Of a DNA stretch of 64,000 bases, positions 26,201 to 36,700 are shown piece after piece. A program made the position numbers and the translations under genes. The DNA lies in the NCBI GenBank assembly GCA_000507305.1, contig DF239940.1:67433-131432 (forward strand), written 5' to 3'. Numbering within the stretch: the stretch's first letter is position 1; every line of letters starts with the position of its first letter. The notes beneath the pieces are model-generated. The model ran no database searches and was not told the origin of the DNA. It was given only the letters and a program-made list of their open reading frames with translations. Source of the DNA: Breviolum minutum Mf 1.05b.01. Its lineage: Eukaryota; Sar; Dinophyceae; Suessiales; Symbiodiniaceae.

Positions 26201-26382
26201 TACGAGATTATTTGGCAACGTTGCCGCGACCTTTGGCCAAAGTTTCCAACAGCGAGGTAGCGATGTTGCTGGAGAAGGGTGGGATCTCCCGAGATGCACA
26301 GTTAGCATGGCTGCAAAACTGTGAAGGATTGACACTTTTGGAAGATGCCTTTGCACAAGCTGTGTACGTCAGCATCGATTGA
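23251..26382 (+). CDS. secA: Preprotein translocase SecA, plastid type, intronless
   Basis: ATPase motor of the Sec pathway, driving proteins through SecY into or across the thylakoid membrane. A single uninterrupted frame of 1043 aa, close to plant cpSecA length. Visible motifs: Walker A MATGEGKT (168-175), the TTNDYLARRDA helicase region, TNQQLGFDYLRDQL, DEADS Walker B (278-282), the Phe/Tyr-rich preprotein cross-linking region after it, NMAGRGTDI (about 557-565) and the arginine-finger motif QLRGRAGRQGDPG (about 694-706). The helical scaffold follows. No C-terminal Cys-rich zinc motif is seen. The first 65 or so residues are not conserved SecA; they include a hydrophobic patch (AILPCLSLCSLCFW) followed by a basic stretch (KRFPRKRG), consistent with an organelle-targeting leader, though a typical N-terminal signal peptide is not obvious and an upstream exon is possible. 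Unlike its neighbours it has no introns. Confidence 0.96.
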   Translation: MALAPLHAPLQSLSASAPCRTHGQSGYPGRSAGLQLHGHAILPCLSLCSLCFWKRFPRKRGIRVRRQMFGDLTSLMAPASEQVRRRLDGQLQEVNALEGELAIASDEELIKKASELKVKATDQVQLDSLLPEAFALVREASKRTLGLRHFDVQILGGIALHEGQVAEMATGEGKTLVAILPAFLNALTGYGVHVVTTNDYLARRDAAWVGRVLRFLGLTVGVIQSDMTSAEKREAYRCDVTYVTNQQLGFDYLRDQLAKLPEQLRLRQGKPFHCAIVDEADSVLIDEGRTPLVVSAQAEVPSEKYGAALEIASNLEREIDYTVLEKEKTCILTEIGEEKVSKSLNIQDLYDPQDPWAPYVVNALTSKELYTRDCQYIVRDGKVVVVDQFTGRPVEGRSWSDGLQQAIEAKEGVEIQKEAIVLASISYQCLFRSYSKLAGMTGTASTEEEEFESIYGLKVSPIPSNKPCQRVDEDDEVYTTDDGKWAAVMRSVEEAFECKRPVLVGTTSIENSMVLSRALHDHGIPHYLLNAKPENASREAEIIAAGGRLGAVTISTNMAGRGTDIVLGGDAKAMAKLHLQAALCEAFESSEEVSLDLCLPLPKDLSQALLQAAQAVAGKATSWSPVLAAVCDGIEDSSQSVSYKEAVKKLQEIYLQACQTLNIYCEEEGMKVKELGGLKVIGTERHEAKRIDQQLRGRAGRQGDPGSSRFCLSLADRVFRVFGGDSIRTLTADMGGADDVPIVSPLVSGALDEAQSQVQSFFFGIRKDVFKYDEVLDEQRKVIYQLRRKALLDSDSEVLNSLQNFCEESMAELVQQLVSTKPKSDWPLERLAFKLSAWFTGTWQVTPEELQAAAQDAGELTKWISGKALAAMQQKAMRIDEDAPDLSGSVYRQVFLMQIDNYWRRHLKYMSNLRNYSKLRSYGQNDPLVEYKLAAYKAFQVMMGKIRRDTVYYLFTFQPRPLNPAELEASPHTHDVDADLVHQLRDYLATLPRPLAKVSNSEVAMLLEKGGISRDAQLAWLQNCEGLTLLEDAFAQAVYVSID

Positions 26383-26801
26383 AATAGACAGCAAAAAGGG
26401 GTGAAATACTCTGGAATGAAGATCACAGTTGCCTTTCTTGAAAAATTAGTTGCCGTTTTCATGCACTGCTATGTATTACACCCTTTGGATACAATACCCT
26501 TCAGAGGGCCAAGAACTCGAGGAATAGTGAACTAGTTTATCGTTTATTATTGTTTGATTTCTCAAATTCACTGCAGCTTTGAACCCAAGAAGTGTGGAAG
26601 AGCTCAGGTCGGTTGGAACGCTTCTTGGTCATATGCAATATCGTGTGTGATCAGAATTAATAGAATTAATTGTCCTGCACAACCAACATAGAACATATTG
26701 TACAATCACAATCCATCATATACATTTTAGGGCTGCCAGCATCAGACTCATTGTCTAACAAGACGTCCTTCTTTCCCCTTGTGCCGACCCACCAACTCGC
26801 G
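26383..26801. other. Intergenic spacer between SecA and the ABC transporter
   Basis: About 420 bp of AT-rich spacer. It contains the 3' flank of SecA and the leader of the transporter. The frame upstream of 26802 is open but has no earlier ATG in the readable part. Confidence 0.6.
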
Positions 26802-29800
26802 ATGTCGACCGTGTCAGAGATGGCTTTGCTGCAGGATGGTCCCACGCTGCCAGTTGCCAGGGTACAACTGGAAAGGCCTGGACCACGCACGTCCGATGTG
26901 TTTCGGACCATGATCAAAAAACATATTCACGTGGCCTTCAAACGACGCCGACTTCTGACAAGCCTCTGGCCAGCAGTTATGTATAGCGGCATCAGCATTA
27001 TGCTGTTCAAGATATTTGCTCAAGTTGATTCGGGCAATGTGAGAGCGTTGCTCCTGGCTTTGACAGTCCCTCTATATTTGGTACTAGCAGTGCAATCGGC
27101 CCTCCAGAATGCAATGGCGGAGATAGTGACGGAGAAGGAATCTAAGATGAAGATTGTCCAGGAGATTTACGGCCTTACACCCACGATGTACTGGCTTTCA
27201 TGGGCTGGTTATTTCTGCATCGTTTCTGGTTTGTGTGTGGTAACCATTTACCTCCTTCTTGCCTTGGTGGCGCCTGTGATGGCCAAATCTTCACCTTGGA
27301 TTGTGATTTGCTTATTAGCAGCTTCATATCTTCAACAACTTGAGTTTGCAGCTATCGCCTCAGTCTTCTTCAACAAACTGCAAACAGCATCTGCCATCTC
27401 TGGCTTTATCAATGTTTTGTTCTTACTCTTGGCTGAAGCTATGCAGGGTTGGCTGCGTGGAAAGTTGAAATTGTGGTGGTATCTTGCAAGTCTTCTTCCA
27501 ACTGTGAACCTTTTCAATGGCTTTGCCGCCGTGATGTTGAGCGAGGCCTTATACTATTGCGACGACTCGGGATGTTATCAAGGAATCAGCACGAAGACGG
27601 CTTTTGTCAGTGAATTTTGCATCATGCAATATGATGAAACAAATCCATGTCAAGCATCTGTTGCTGTATTCTCAGCAGGTGAGTCGATGATTATGATCCT
27701 TATTGATATTGTGCTTTATGGCTTTGGTGCTTGGTGGTTGGAGCAAGTCTGGCAAGGTGACTTTGGCCAGGCCAAGCCTTGGTTTTTCTGCATTGATCCT
27801 GCATATATGTGTCCACGATCAACTCGAGAGAGTTTGATACAGGAAGATGGCTTGAACCAATTAACTCCATCTGCAATGAAGATCCGCGATCTTCGCAAAG
27901 TCTTTCCCGGTGGCAAGGTGGCAGTAGATGGAATGGATCTGGATATCAAACCGGGAGAGATTTTCGCCCTTCTGGGTCACAATGGTGCTGGAAAGACCAC
28001 TTGTATCAATTGTGTTGTTGGGCTGATTCCTATGACCAGTGGAGAAGCCATGGTGTCTGGCTATGACGTGCGCACTGAATTGGAAAGTGTTCGTCGCAAC
28101 ATCAGTGTTTGCCCACAGGACGCTGGAACATGGTAGGCGATTGAATGCCTAGTGGGCAGGGAATATTGGGAATGATACTGGCCAACATTCAAAGTAGTTA
28201 ATGTTAGTATACATCTAGTATTTACTGTGCATGCAAAATGATATAAATATGGATCACAGCTTTTGATAGAACACCCACCTCCGGAATTGCTTTCAACTGA
28301 CTGCAGGCCGAACATGTTTTCTTTTTTGGAAAGTTGGATCTTGTGAGGACAATCCTCTCTATGATGTCTTCACTGTTCGTCAACATTTGATGTTCTTTGC
28401 GAGTCTACGTGGAGTGAGTGAGCAGAGCAGCAGCAGCAGGGTTTTGGAGGTCTTGACAGCACTGGGTCGCTGGGATCCATTCTTCGGAAAACTCCCCCCC
28501 GAAGTCAACGTCCTGAAACTGCTGATGGTTAACGAACAAAAAACAGGTATATAACGGTATATACACCAACTTTGAGACAAAAAACCCAAATCACAGTATT
28601 TCTTTAAAATCAATGGCATGTGTTGACCTTTTTGGCTGTCCAAAAATCAGTGGCTGGGGTGTTGACCTTTGGACTTGGTGTGATGAAATCGCGACTGGTT
28701 AGGTATCCCCGAGAAGGTGGAGGATCAGTGTACGACCCTTTCGGGTGGACAGAAACGACGGCTATGGGTTGCCACAGCCCTACTAGGCGAAACTCCGGTG
28801 GTTTTCTTAGATGAACCAACAAGTGGCATGGATCCTTCTTCCAGACGGCAGCTGTGGGAACTATTGCTTCAGATCAGGGCGGCAGGACTGATCTTTTTGG
28901 GGGGGGGTGAGGGAATTGTAAATAGACCGGGCACAAATGTTTCACATGGCTTTGTGCTTGTTTGAGCCAAGGCATGGAGAAGATTAATTTAGTCATGAAT
29001 GGTTCAACATCATATCGTACCACAAGCCTCAAGCACGCCGGTACACACTGTAAGATGACATAGTGTCCACTCCAAAAATTCAGCCCAGAAAAGAAATAGG
29101 AAACACTGTGTGCTACAATAGATTCTTCCCAAATGAATTACCACGATTTTCAAACTGGTTTGAAATCTATAGTAACGTTTGATCCACCGCCACAGGACGG
29201 TCCATCATTTTCACCACGCACTACTTGGAAGAAGCAGATGTCCTGGCAGATCGGAAGGCGGTCCTTGCCAGAGGTCGCGTTCAAGCAACTTGGTGTGATT
29301 GGCCAAGGCATGTCATGGCTGTGAAGCATGTCAGGTGTGTATGTGCATGTCATTTTTGGTCCCTTTGCATGTGTATAACTGTCCCTGATGGATGGTAAGG
29401 CATCTGGCACATCAAGAGATCTGAAACTTCAGTTCGGCCTCGGGTATCAACTCCAATTGCAATTCCAAGAGGTCCCAGATACCAGCGACGTTGAGGCATG
29501 TGGTAGTGTGCCCGTATGTGCCCATCTTCCCGCCATATTGATGAGTTTTAGGGCTAGATGGCTGGGGGTTGTCCAGCGGCATATTCACACCTCAAATTCT
29601 TTCTTTATGCTACTGGTAGGTGCGGCGATCAATCATAGATGATCAACTGCTGTGTATTGATGGGTCTCTTTTTCTTTCTTCATCTCTATGAAGATTCCTG
29701 AGAGGCCGTCTCGAAGCTCATTCTGAAGCACATTCCTAGCGCCGTGCCGAAAGCCGAGGTAGAGATCCGTTCCACTTCGTCAGTCGCACAGGAACCCGCC

Positions 29801-30063
29801 AGCGAAAGGGTCAAGTTCACTGTGAAGTTATACGTTTTCGCTGGCTGAAAATGATTGTGAATCTTACCCAAACTTGTTTTGCAGAAACTCCGCCTCAGGA
29901 CAGCGTCATTGCATTTACGTTGCCCTTCCAGGAGGTAGGAATCCATTCTTTGGATTCTTTTTAGGAACATTTTTTTGGAAGCCTTTTCAGAGCTGAGGTA
30001 CCGAAGTTTGGGCCAATGCTTCTTGAATTGGACAGCAGGAAAGAGGCGGGAACTTCAGGAAAG
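26802..30063 (+). CDS. ABC transporter, subfamily A: first membrane domain and first ATP-binding domain
   Basis: Predicted ABCA-type lipid or sterol transporter. Exons joined on frame: 26802-28118, 28348-28465, 28703-28885, 29196-29284, 29400-29495, 29705-29801, 29885-29934, 29998-30063; the phases fit throughout. The first exon holds a membrane domain: one helix near residues 45-65, then about six helices from residue 78, with no large first extracellular loop, as in many protist ABCAs. The ATP-binding domain follows, with Walker A GHNGAGKT (392-399), the Q-loop CPQDNPLYD across intron 1, signature LSGGQKRR, Walker B VVFLDEPTSGMD, and the H-loop SIIFTTHYLEEAD. The regulatory tail FGLGYQLQLQ ... 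FTLPFQE is typical of ABCA. Donors include GT, GC and GA. The expected continuation is at 43.68 kb, so the gene appears to be split by a 13.6-kb gap containing other genes. Confidence 0.9.
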
Positions 30064-30709
30064 GTACGTGCCAGTGAAACCAGTAATGTCAATTCGCACT
30101 CTAGTCGCTAGTCGCTAGTTATCTAATAGGATAACTTAAGGATACATGCTATTGCATACATACGCATCAGAGTCTATAACCAGTGATTTTTCCTTTGCAT
30201 CCATAAACATTGCATTGTGATACAGTGTTATACATAGATTCAATTATATGTGTATTATTTGTATTTGACAATTTAATGTGCAAAACCTGCAAGTTGTTCG
30301 ACACATCAATATGCACCATACATTCAATTACATACGCCAAGTACTGCGGGAGACCTCGCTGCTTTTCGAACGGATGACAGGCATTAGAACCCAAAAAAGA
30401 CGCCTGAACAATGCACCCAACCTCCCTTTTTTTGTCGGTGTCGTGCACATCCAGGTGTCATAGTATGAGTATGTAACAGTATGTATATATGTAACAGTAT
30501 GTGTGCGTGTTTGTGTTATCTGACAACCTGGTGCAAAGCTCTTTGCCGTATGGCCATTCGTCTCAAGCCGTTTTTTGGCACAGCCAGAGCCGCTGGGCAC
30601 AAGCGTTTCAGGACCCATGGCCATATGTGGGTTGCTGGGTTGGTCGTTCGGATGATACAGATGATGCCTCCAATTTTTCGAAGCCTTTGACCCTGAAGGA
30701 TCTGCAGTC

Positions 30710-33700
30710 ATGGACAAAACCAAGAATGCCATGAGCCCAGAGGAACAACTCGAAGACCTCCAGAGGCGTTTCACTTTGCTGGAAGGTGAGCGTAAGGCAC
30801 GGGGGATGGCGTTGCTGGTCAGTGGTTTTTAGCGTTATCCATACAAGTTGGCTTGTCTCAAGTTTGAAAGGCAAGCTTCATGACATGGTTCTGGCCATGA
30901 CTCTATGACATTGACACATTGACACGGTTTTTGACTCAAGATCCGTTTTTGGATAATCTTCAAGTGTTTCACAATGGCTTAGATTGGTTCAGGCCACGTA
31001 TGAGACAGCGAAACTGAATATCCAGCAGAACAAGGAGCCAAAAGAGTATCCAAGATGTTCAAGGGTTGATACCCATCTCGTGTAGGTGCCTCTGGCCTCC
31101 CCTTCATACTTTTGAGTGGAGCCCTTGCGTCTCTTTGAAGTTGTTCTTGTCACTAGGAGATCATCACACAGATGAAGGAAGAGAACAGGACTTTGAGGTC
31201 AGCAACAGACTGATGGAATGTTGGCTTTTTGCAGAAGTTCTATAGCCACCTACGATGCCATTGGATGCCAGGAACCAAATTGCTGTGCTCCGAGATGAAA
31301 AACCACTTTCTCTTGAAAAGACAATGGAAGAGACGATGACAGTGGAGCCTCATTTGCATCAAGGCATAGTTCTACACACTTCAAATATGTCGAATGGCCT
31401 TGTTGACCAGGGAAGTTCTGATATATGATACCGTTGAAGGAAGAAATGCTGCACCAGTCATACATATACATCATATACAGATGCAGATGCATACACACAC
31501 ATGTGTGTATGTATACATACATACATACATACACATACACATTTAATACAGTGTACATACATACGTATACATATTGAAGCCTGGGTAAACATGGGAGATT
31601 CTCCATGCCGATTTTGCACGTTTTATGACTGGTTTGAGGTCCAGAACTTGCAAAGAAAGCTGATGCCTTAGTTCAGTTTCGACAGTTGGTGATGCAAGCT
31701 GCAAGGTGGGAAACCATTGTTTCCCAATGAGAAGGGATGTAGCTGAAGAAAACATGATGTGATAAACAGCAGACATAAAAACAGAGGTATGACCTCCTGA
31801 AAAACGAGAGCCAGAAGAAGCGTGAGTACTTGGATCAGCCCGGCCCCCCATGCTGTTTGGAAGGTTTTTTCTTGTTGAGGTTGCGTCTCAACTTACCGGA
31901 TTCATGGCACCTGATCTCCCAAAAATCTTGATCGTTAGTGCACATGTTTTGACCGTTGGCAGCTGTTCAGCTGGTGGCTCAGTAAATGCCTACTAAAACA
32001 GGTCAGGGTTCCAATGGCAGATGACTTTCCGGAAGGTGATGGATATGATGATCTATCAGAGCCAGAGTTTCCACTGCCCGATGGTGTCACCAAAGAGATT
32101 TTGATTGAAGCAGCTACTTCACAGTGGCTAAAGCCTAAAGTTGGAGATGAAGTCACCATCCATTTTGTGGCCAAGCAGTCAGACACTTCGTCTCAGGAGT
32201 CTGACTTTATTGAGTTCGACTCTTCTAAAGTGAATGGGGAGCCTATGTCCTTCACACTGGGAAAAGAGGAGGTAGTAAAGGGACTTGAGCTGGGTATACC
32301 CACCATGCGCAAAGGAGAGCTTGCCAAATTCAAAATGACACCAGAATTTGGCTATGGCCCTGCGGGAACAAGCAAAGTTCCTGGGGGAGCAACACTGCTC
32401 TATGAAGTGGAGTTGATATCCTGGAAAGTAAGAACAGATTTGTTCACCGATGGATCAGTGATCAAGACAACCATGGAGGACGGCACTGGTTGGAAAACAC
32501 CGCACTTGAAGGAGGAAGTGTGTCTCTCAATCACCATAGCATGTGCTGGCTCTATCCAAAGGGAACTGACGGATTTTGAATACACTCTTGGTTCTGACAA
32601 GCTTGGGGCTGCATCCGCAGTGGTGGATCGTTGCCTGGTTGGGATGAAAAAGCTGGAAGTGGCATTGCTAAACTGCAAGAAAGAACTGGACTTCGGTGAT
32701 GGCCTGAAATCTTCAGATCTGGCTGTGACCATCACATTGAAAGAGATCTATGAGACCAAGGATGTGTCCTTTGAAAAGGACAAGAGCCTCATAAAGAAAC
32801 AAATCATTGAGGGCCAAGGCTATGAGACTCCCAAAGATGCTCGTTTTACTCTGAACATGTGCCATTTCACCCTTGGTTTCTGCAGATTTTAATTATATAT
32901 TCTTTTGGCCGTTTGGGAGCTTAGAAAGTGGGAGCTTTTGGGCTTCTCCCATTACAGCTGAGGATGGAAGTACGGTGCATCTTGTTGTAGAGGCTGCCAT
33001 GAACGGACGCGAAGTTTTTCCAAGCTTTCAGAGCCTTGGAGAAAGTCAGGGGGGCCTCGAATTGCTGAATGTCAGAGAAAATTAGATTCACATACTATGA
33101 TTTTTATATACCCCACTCAAAAACTATAAGGACATGGGTGGTTCATGATAGTTGCTATGTTGTTTTTTGAGTTCCTTCGCCATGTCGGCTGCTTTTTTGA
33201 ATCGACCATCTTTGATGGATTGTCGATGACCTAATTCATTGCCGCGCGGCTCTCCAACCCTCTCATGTATCAGATTGTGATCATAGTTTGGCCATGCCTT
33301 CAAATAGGGCCTTGAACATCCAATGAGGTCTGGTGTTGAGAAAGATAGGGGAATCAAGTGATCTGGCGTGGCGTCTTCCTCATTCTCCCTTGTTGATGGA
33401 CAAAATCCATGGAACCAGTTCAGTTGATACCATTATACCGAGACATCCCACAAGATATAGACATTGCTAATATTGCTGGTTCGTTGCATTTTTTCCATTC
33501 ATTGTATTGCAGCAGGTTTTTTTTCCCACATATGCATCGAGGAAGAAGCTCCTCGACTTTGTCTCCGGTGATGGACAAGTATCCGATGCTCTGGAGCTGG
33601 CAATTATGGAGATGAAAAAAGGAGAGAAGGCAGGGCTGGCAATGATGGCAGTGAGCAAGGAGATGCCACAAGGGGAAGGGTTGGGTTAACTGGTGATGAT

Positions 33701-36700
33701 TGTTTCATCATACTGGTGATGATTGGTTTAGTGTTCATAAGTATTTGAAGTGCAGTTCTTTGGCTATAGTTCCACTCCTGCCTCCAACACTTGGCCGTAG
33801 GCCATTCTGCATGTGAAGCGCCCTCAAGATGTGGTAAAGCAGCTGGATCTTCCGGACTGTGAACCGAATGATGAGATTTTCCTGACCATGGTCTTGGACA
33901 GCTTTGAGCAAGCACCCACATTGGGCATGGATGAGAGTGTGCAGCATCTAGCAGCATTTCATTCCGTGTCGGACTTTTGATAGTAGTGATTCGTTAGTCA
34001 GTTCGGTAGCAAGTCTTCAACCTTGGGGTCATGCTTCGCAAAGTGAGGAAAGTTGAACGAGCAGCGGCTCGCAAAGAAGTGGGCACCAAGCATTTCAAAG
34101 CTGGCCGTTGGGCTATGGCAGTGCTGAGATACAAAAGTGTCACAGCCACTTGGAAAGGTTTTTCTAGATTTGGTGGAACTTGTGGTCCTGAGTGGTCCTG
34201 ATTCGCATTAGGCAACAGGTTTCCTCTTGCAAAGAATATGCTCTGGAAGCGGGGTGGAGACATTCGACTGAGCAAGTCTGACTCTACATCTAAGATCCAA
34301 GGATATATTGAGCTACGTGGAACACTTTGAGGATGACATCAAAGGCACATGGGACATGTTGACCTCTGCTAGAGATACACTTGGGTTTGTTTGAGTTCTA
34401 TCTATTCTACAGCTACTTCATTTCTGTGTTGCCGCATCTACTTTCTATGCTATTTCAAATTATTTCTAATTATTTATCTTGTTTCTATGTTGCAGGAGGG
34501 GCCGAGTGAGGCTATTTGGCTATTTGGCTATTTGATGTTATTTGATCATGGTGTTGTAGCAGTAGGCCTATGTTTTACTGGGAACATCCCCAAGTGAAAT
34601 GGGGGCAGGATGGGCATCAGGCCTCTTCCAAAGGCCTGCCTTTGGTTCAGGCAAAGCAAAAGATTTGAGGCTTACATGTGAGCTAAACAAGGCGGCCTGC
34701 TATCTAAAGCTGCAGATGTTTGCAGAAGCCAAGACGGCGTGTCGCATCGTACTGGATGAACAGGGCCAAAATGTGAAGGCCTTGTTCCGCCGAGCGCAGG
34801 TGTGGGGGGAAGTTCGTAAATGCCAATTGTTCGATTTGGAGGAGTAGGATATTGTGGGATATTATGATTATGGGATCAGCTCGGGTCCTGATTTTTCAGG
34901 TTTGAGGGGGTTTCAGTTATTTGTGGTTTCCTGTGAATCATTTCTTGATATAGAGAAAGGTTCACAGGCACAAGAGGCGCAAGATGTATCGAAAGTGTTT
35001 TGATGCCCGCATTTTTGAGTTGTCTCAGAGTCAGGCGGAGATCGGCTTGAAGAACTTTGCGGAGTGCATCAGTGATTGTAAGAAGGTTCTTCAGCTGGAC
35101 CAGGAAAATCGAGACGCAAAGCTTCTGCTAAGGCAGGCAGTTTCTGGCCAAAAGGAAGCTGACAAGAAGTCCAAAGCAGTGTTTGCGAGTATCTTGGCAC
35201 AGAGCCCACCTTTCCTGACACTGTCCTGCGCACAGAGAATATACTGTAAGCCTATCCAGATTCAGATTTAGAATGTCGTAGATTCGTCATAGATGTATGT
35301 AGGATCATATAGGTCCTGTATGTGTTTGCATATGCTGCAATGTACGTATACCGTATAGATATTAAAGCCAATTGCACGTATCCGTATAATATAGTATGTT
35401 TTTGATCACGAAGACCGGGATGTCTTGGGCGCCTTCGGGTTCTTTGGGCCACTGTAAGGCATGTGCAAAGCGTTAGGCAAGGAATCCAATGAGACAAAGG
35501 ATGAAGCACTCCCGCGGCAAGAGCCGACACTCATCCAGGAGAAGGGACTCCCAACTGATATTTGCACTCAGTTTTTGATTTTTTTCTTTCAACCTCCTGC
35601 GGCATTCATCCAAAATAACGAAGGGTCAACTTCCTCAACTGAGGTGTGAAGAGTCCAGGTATCGTCAGTACTCTTTTTCAAGGAGTCTCTCGTGCCTTTT
35701 TCTTCTTCCCCAACTTAGACTCTCGCCTGAATGGTGCGCAATACATGGAAACTGCATGAAAATGGTGTGTTTTCTACTGGTGAATCAAGCATACATTAAG
35801 CAGTCTCACGGAAGGCAGTCAGTCTAAACGAGTTTTTCTGATTCAATGTGGACTGCAGTATTGGATTGTCAGCCGAGGTCTTCTCCAATTTCTCTTATTT
35901 TGTTGGGTATTTCTGGCAAAGATTGAGTGGGAAAACCAGAAACGGGCCAGGAGGCTGAGTGGCATGCAAATGATAGATTTTGCAGCAAGAAGTTGCTAAA
36001 GGACAATTTGTATGAAGTTGCCAGCGCATATAAACACGCGCAACTTGACTTGCGAGTTTGCCACCAGCCTCCAGCAAGATGCTGGTGGCAGGATAATCTG
36101 TCCTGCCGGCAATGGCCTTTTAGTCAATCCTGGTTCCTTGTGCCGGATTCTGAAACGTCCGGTACAACAATGTCCGGTACAACAAAGATAGGTGGATGGC
36201 ACCCAACAACTTTTAGAAGGCAAACCCTTTAAAAAATAAGTGTATTGGTGCATTATCCCTGCGTGGGACTTTGGGGTTGGGCCATCTAGTTTTGACTTGC
36301 AGTTGCTGCAGCTGTACAGAGCAGGAAGGCATCAAATATATGTATTCACTTTGTGCACTTGTGTTTAAACAAGAAGCAACCATTCTTTTTGATGGAAAAT
36401 GGTGAACACGAACTCCCTGCTACACCTTGCAGCACTGCCTTAAGACCTTAGTTCTGTACCTTTCTAAGATACAAAAAAAAATAGGATGCAAGTTGGGGCA
36501 ACTTTTGCGATTGATGGGACATTGGTTGGCTCATCCTTTGGAGCCTTGTGATTCCTCCATGAAGGGATCCGATCTCTCTAAGGTTGGAGATTAAGAAATC
36601 TGAGCTCTCCATTGGAGCTACGATGCATTCCAGCGAGGTTGGATGAACTTCAGATTTTGATGAACAGTTGATGAAAGAAATCGTGCACCAGTTGGGACAT

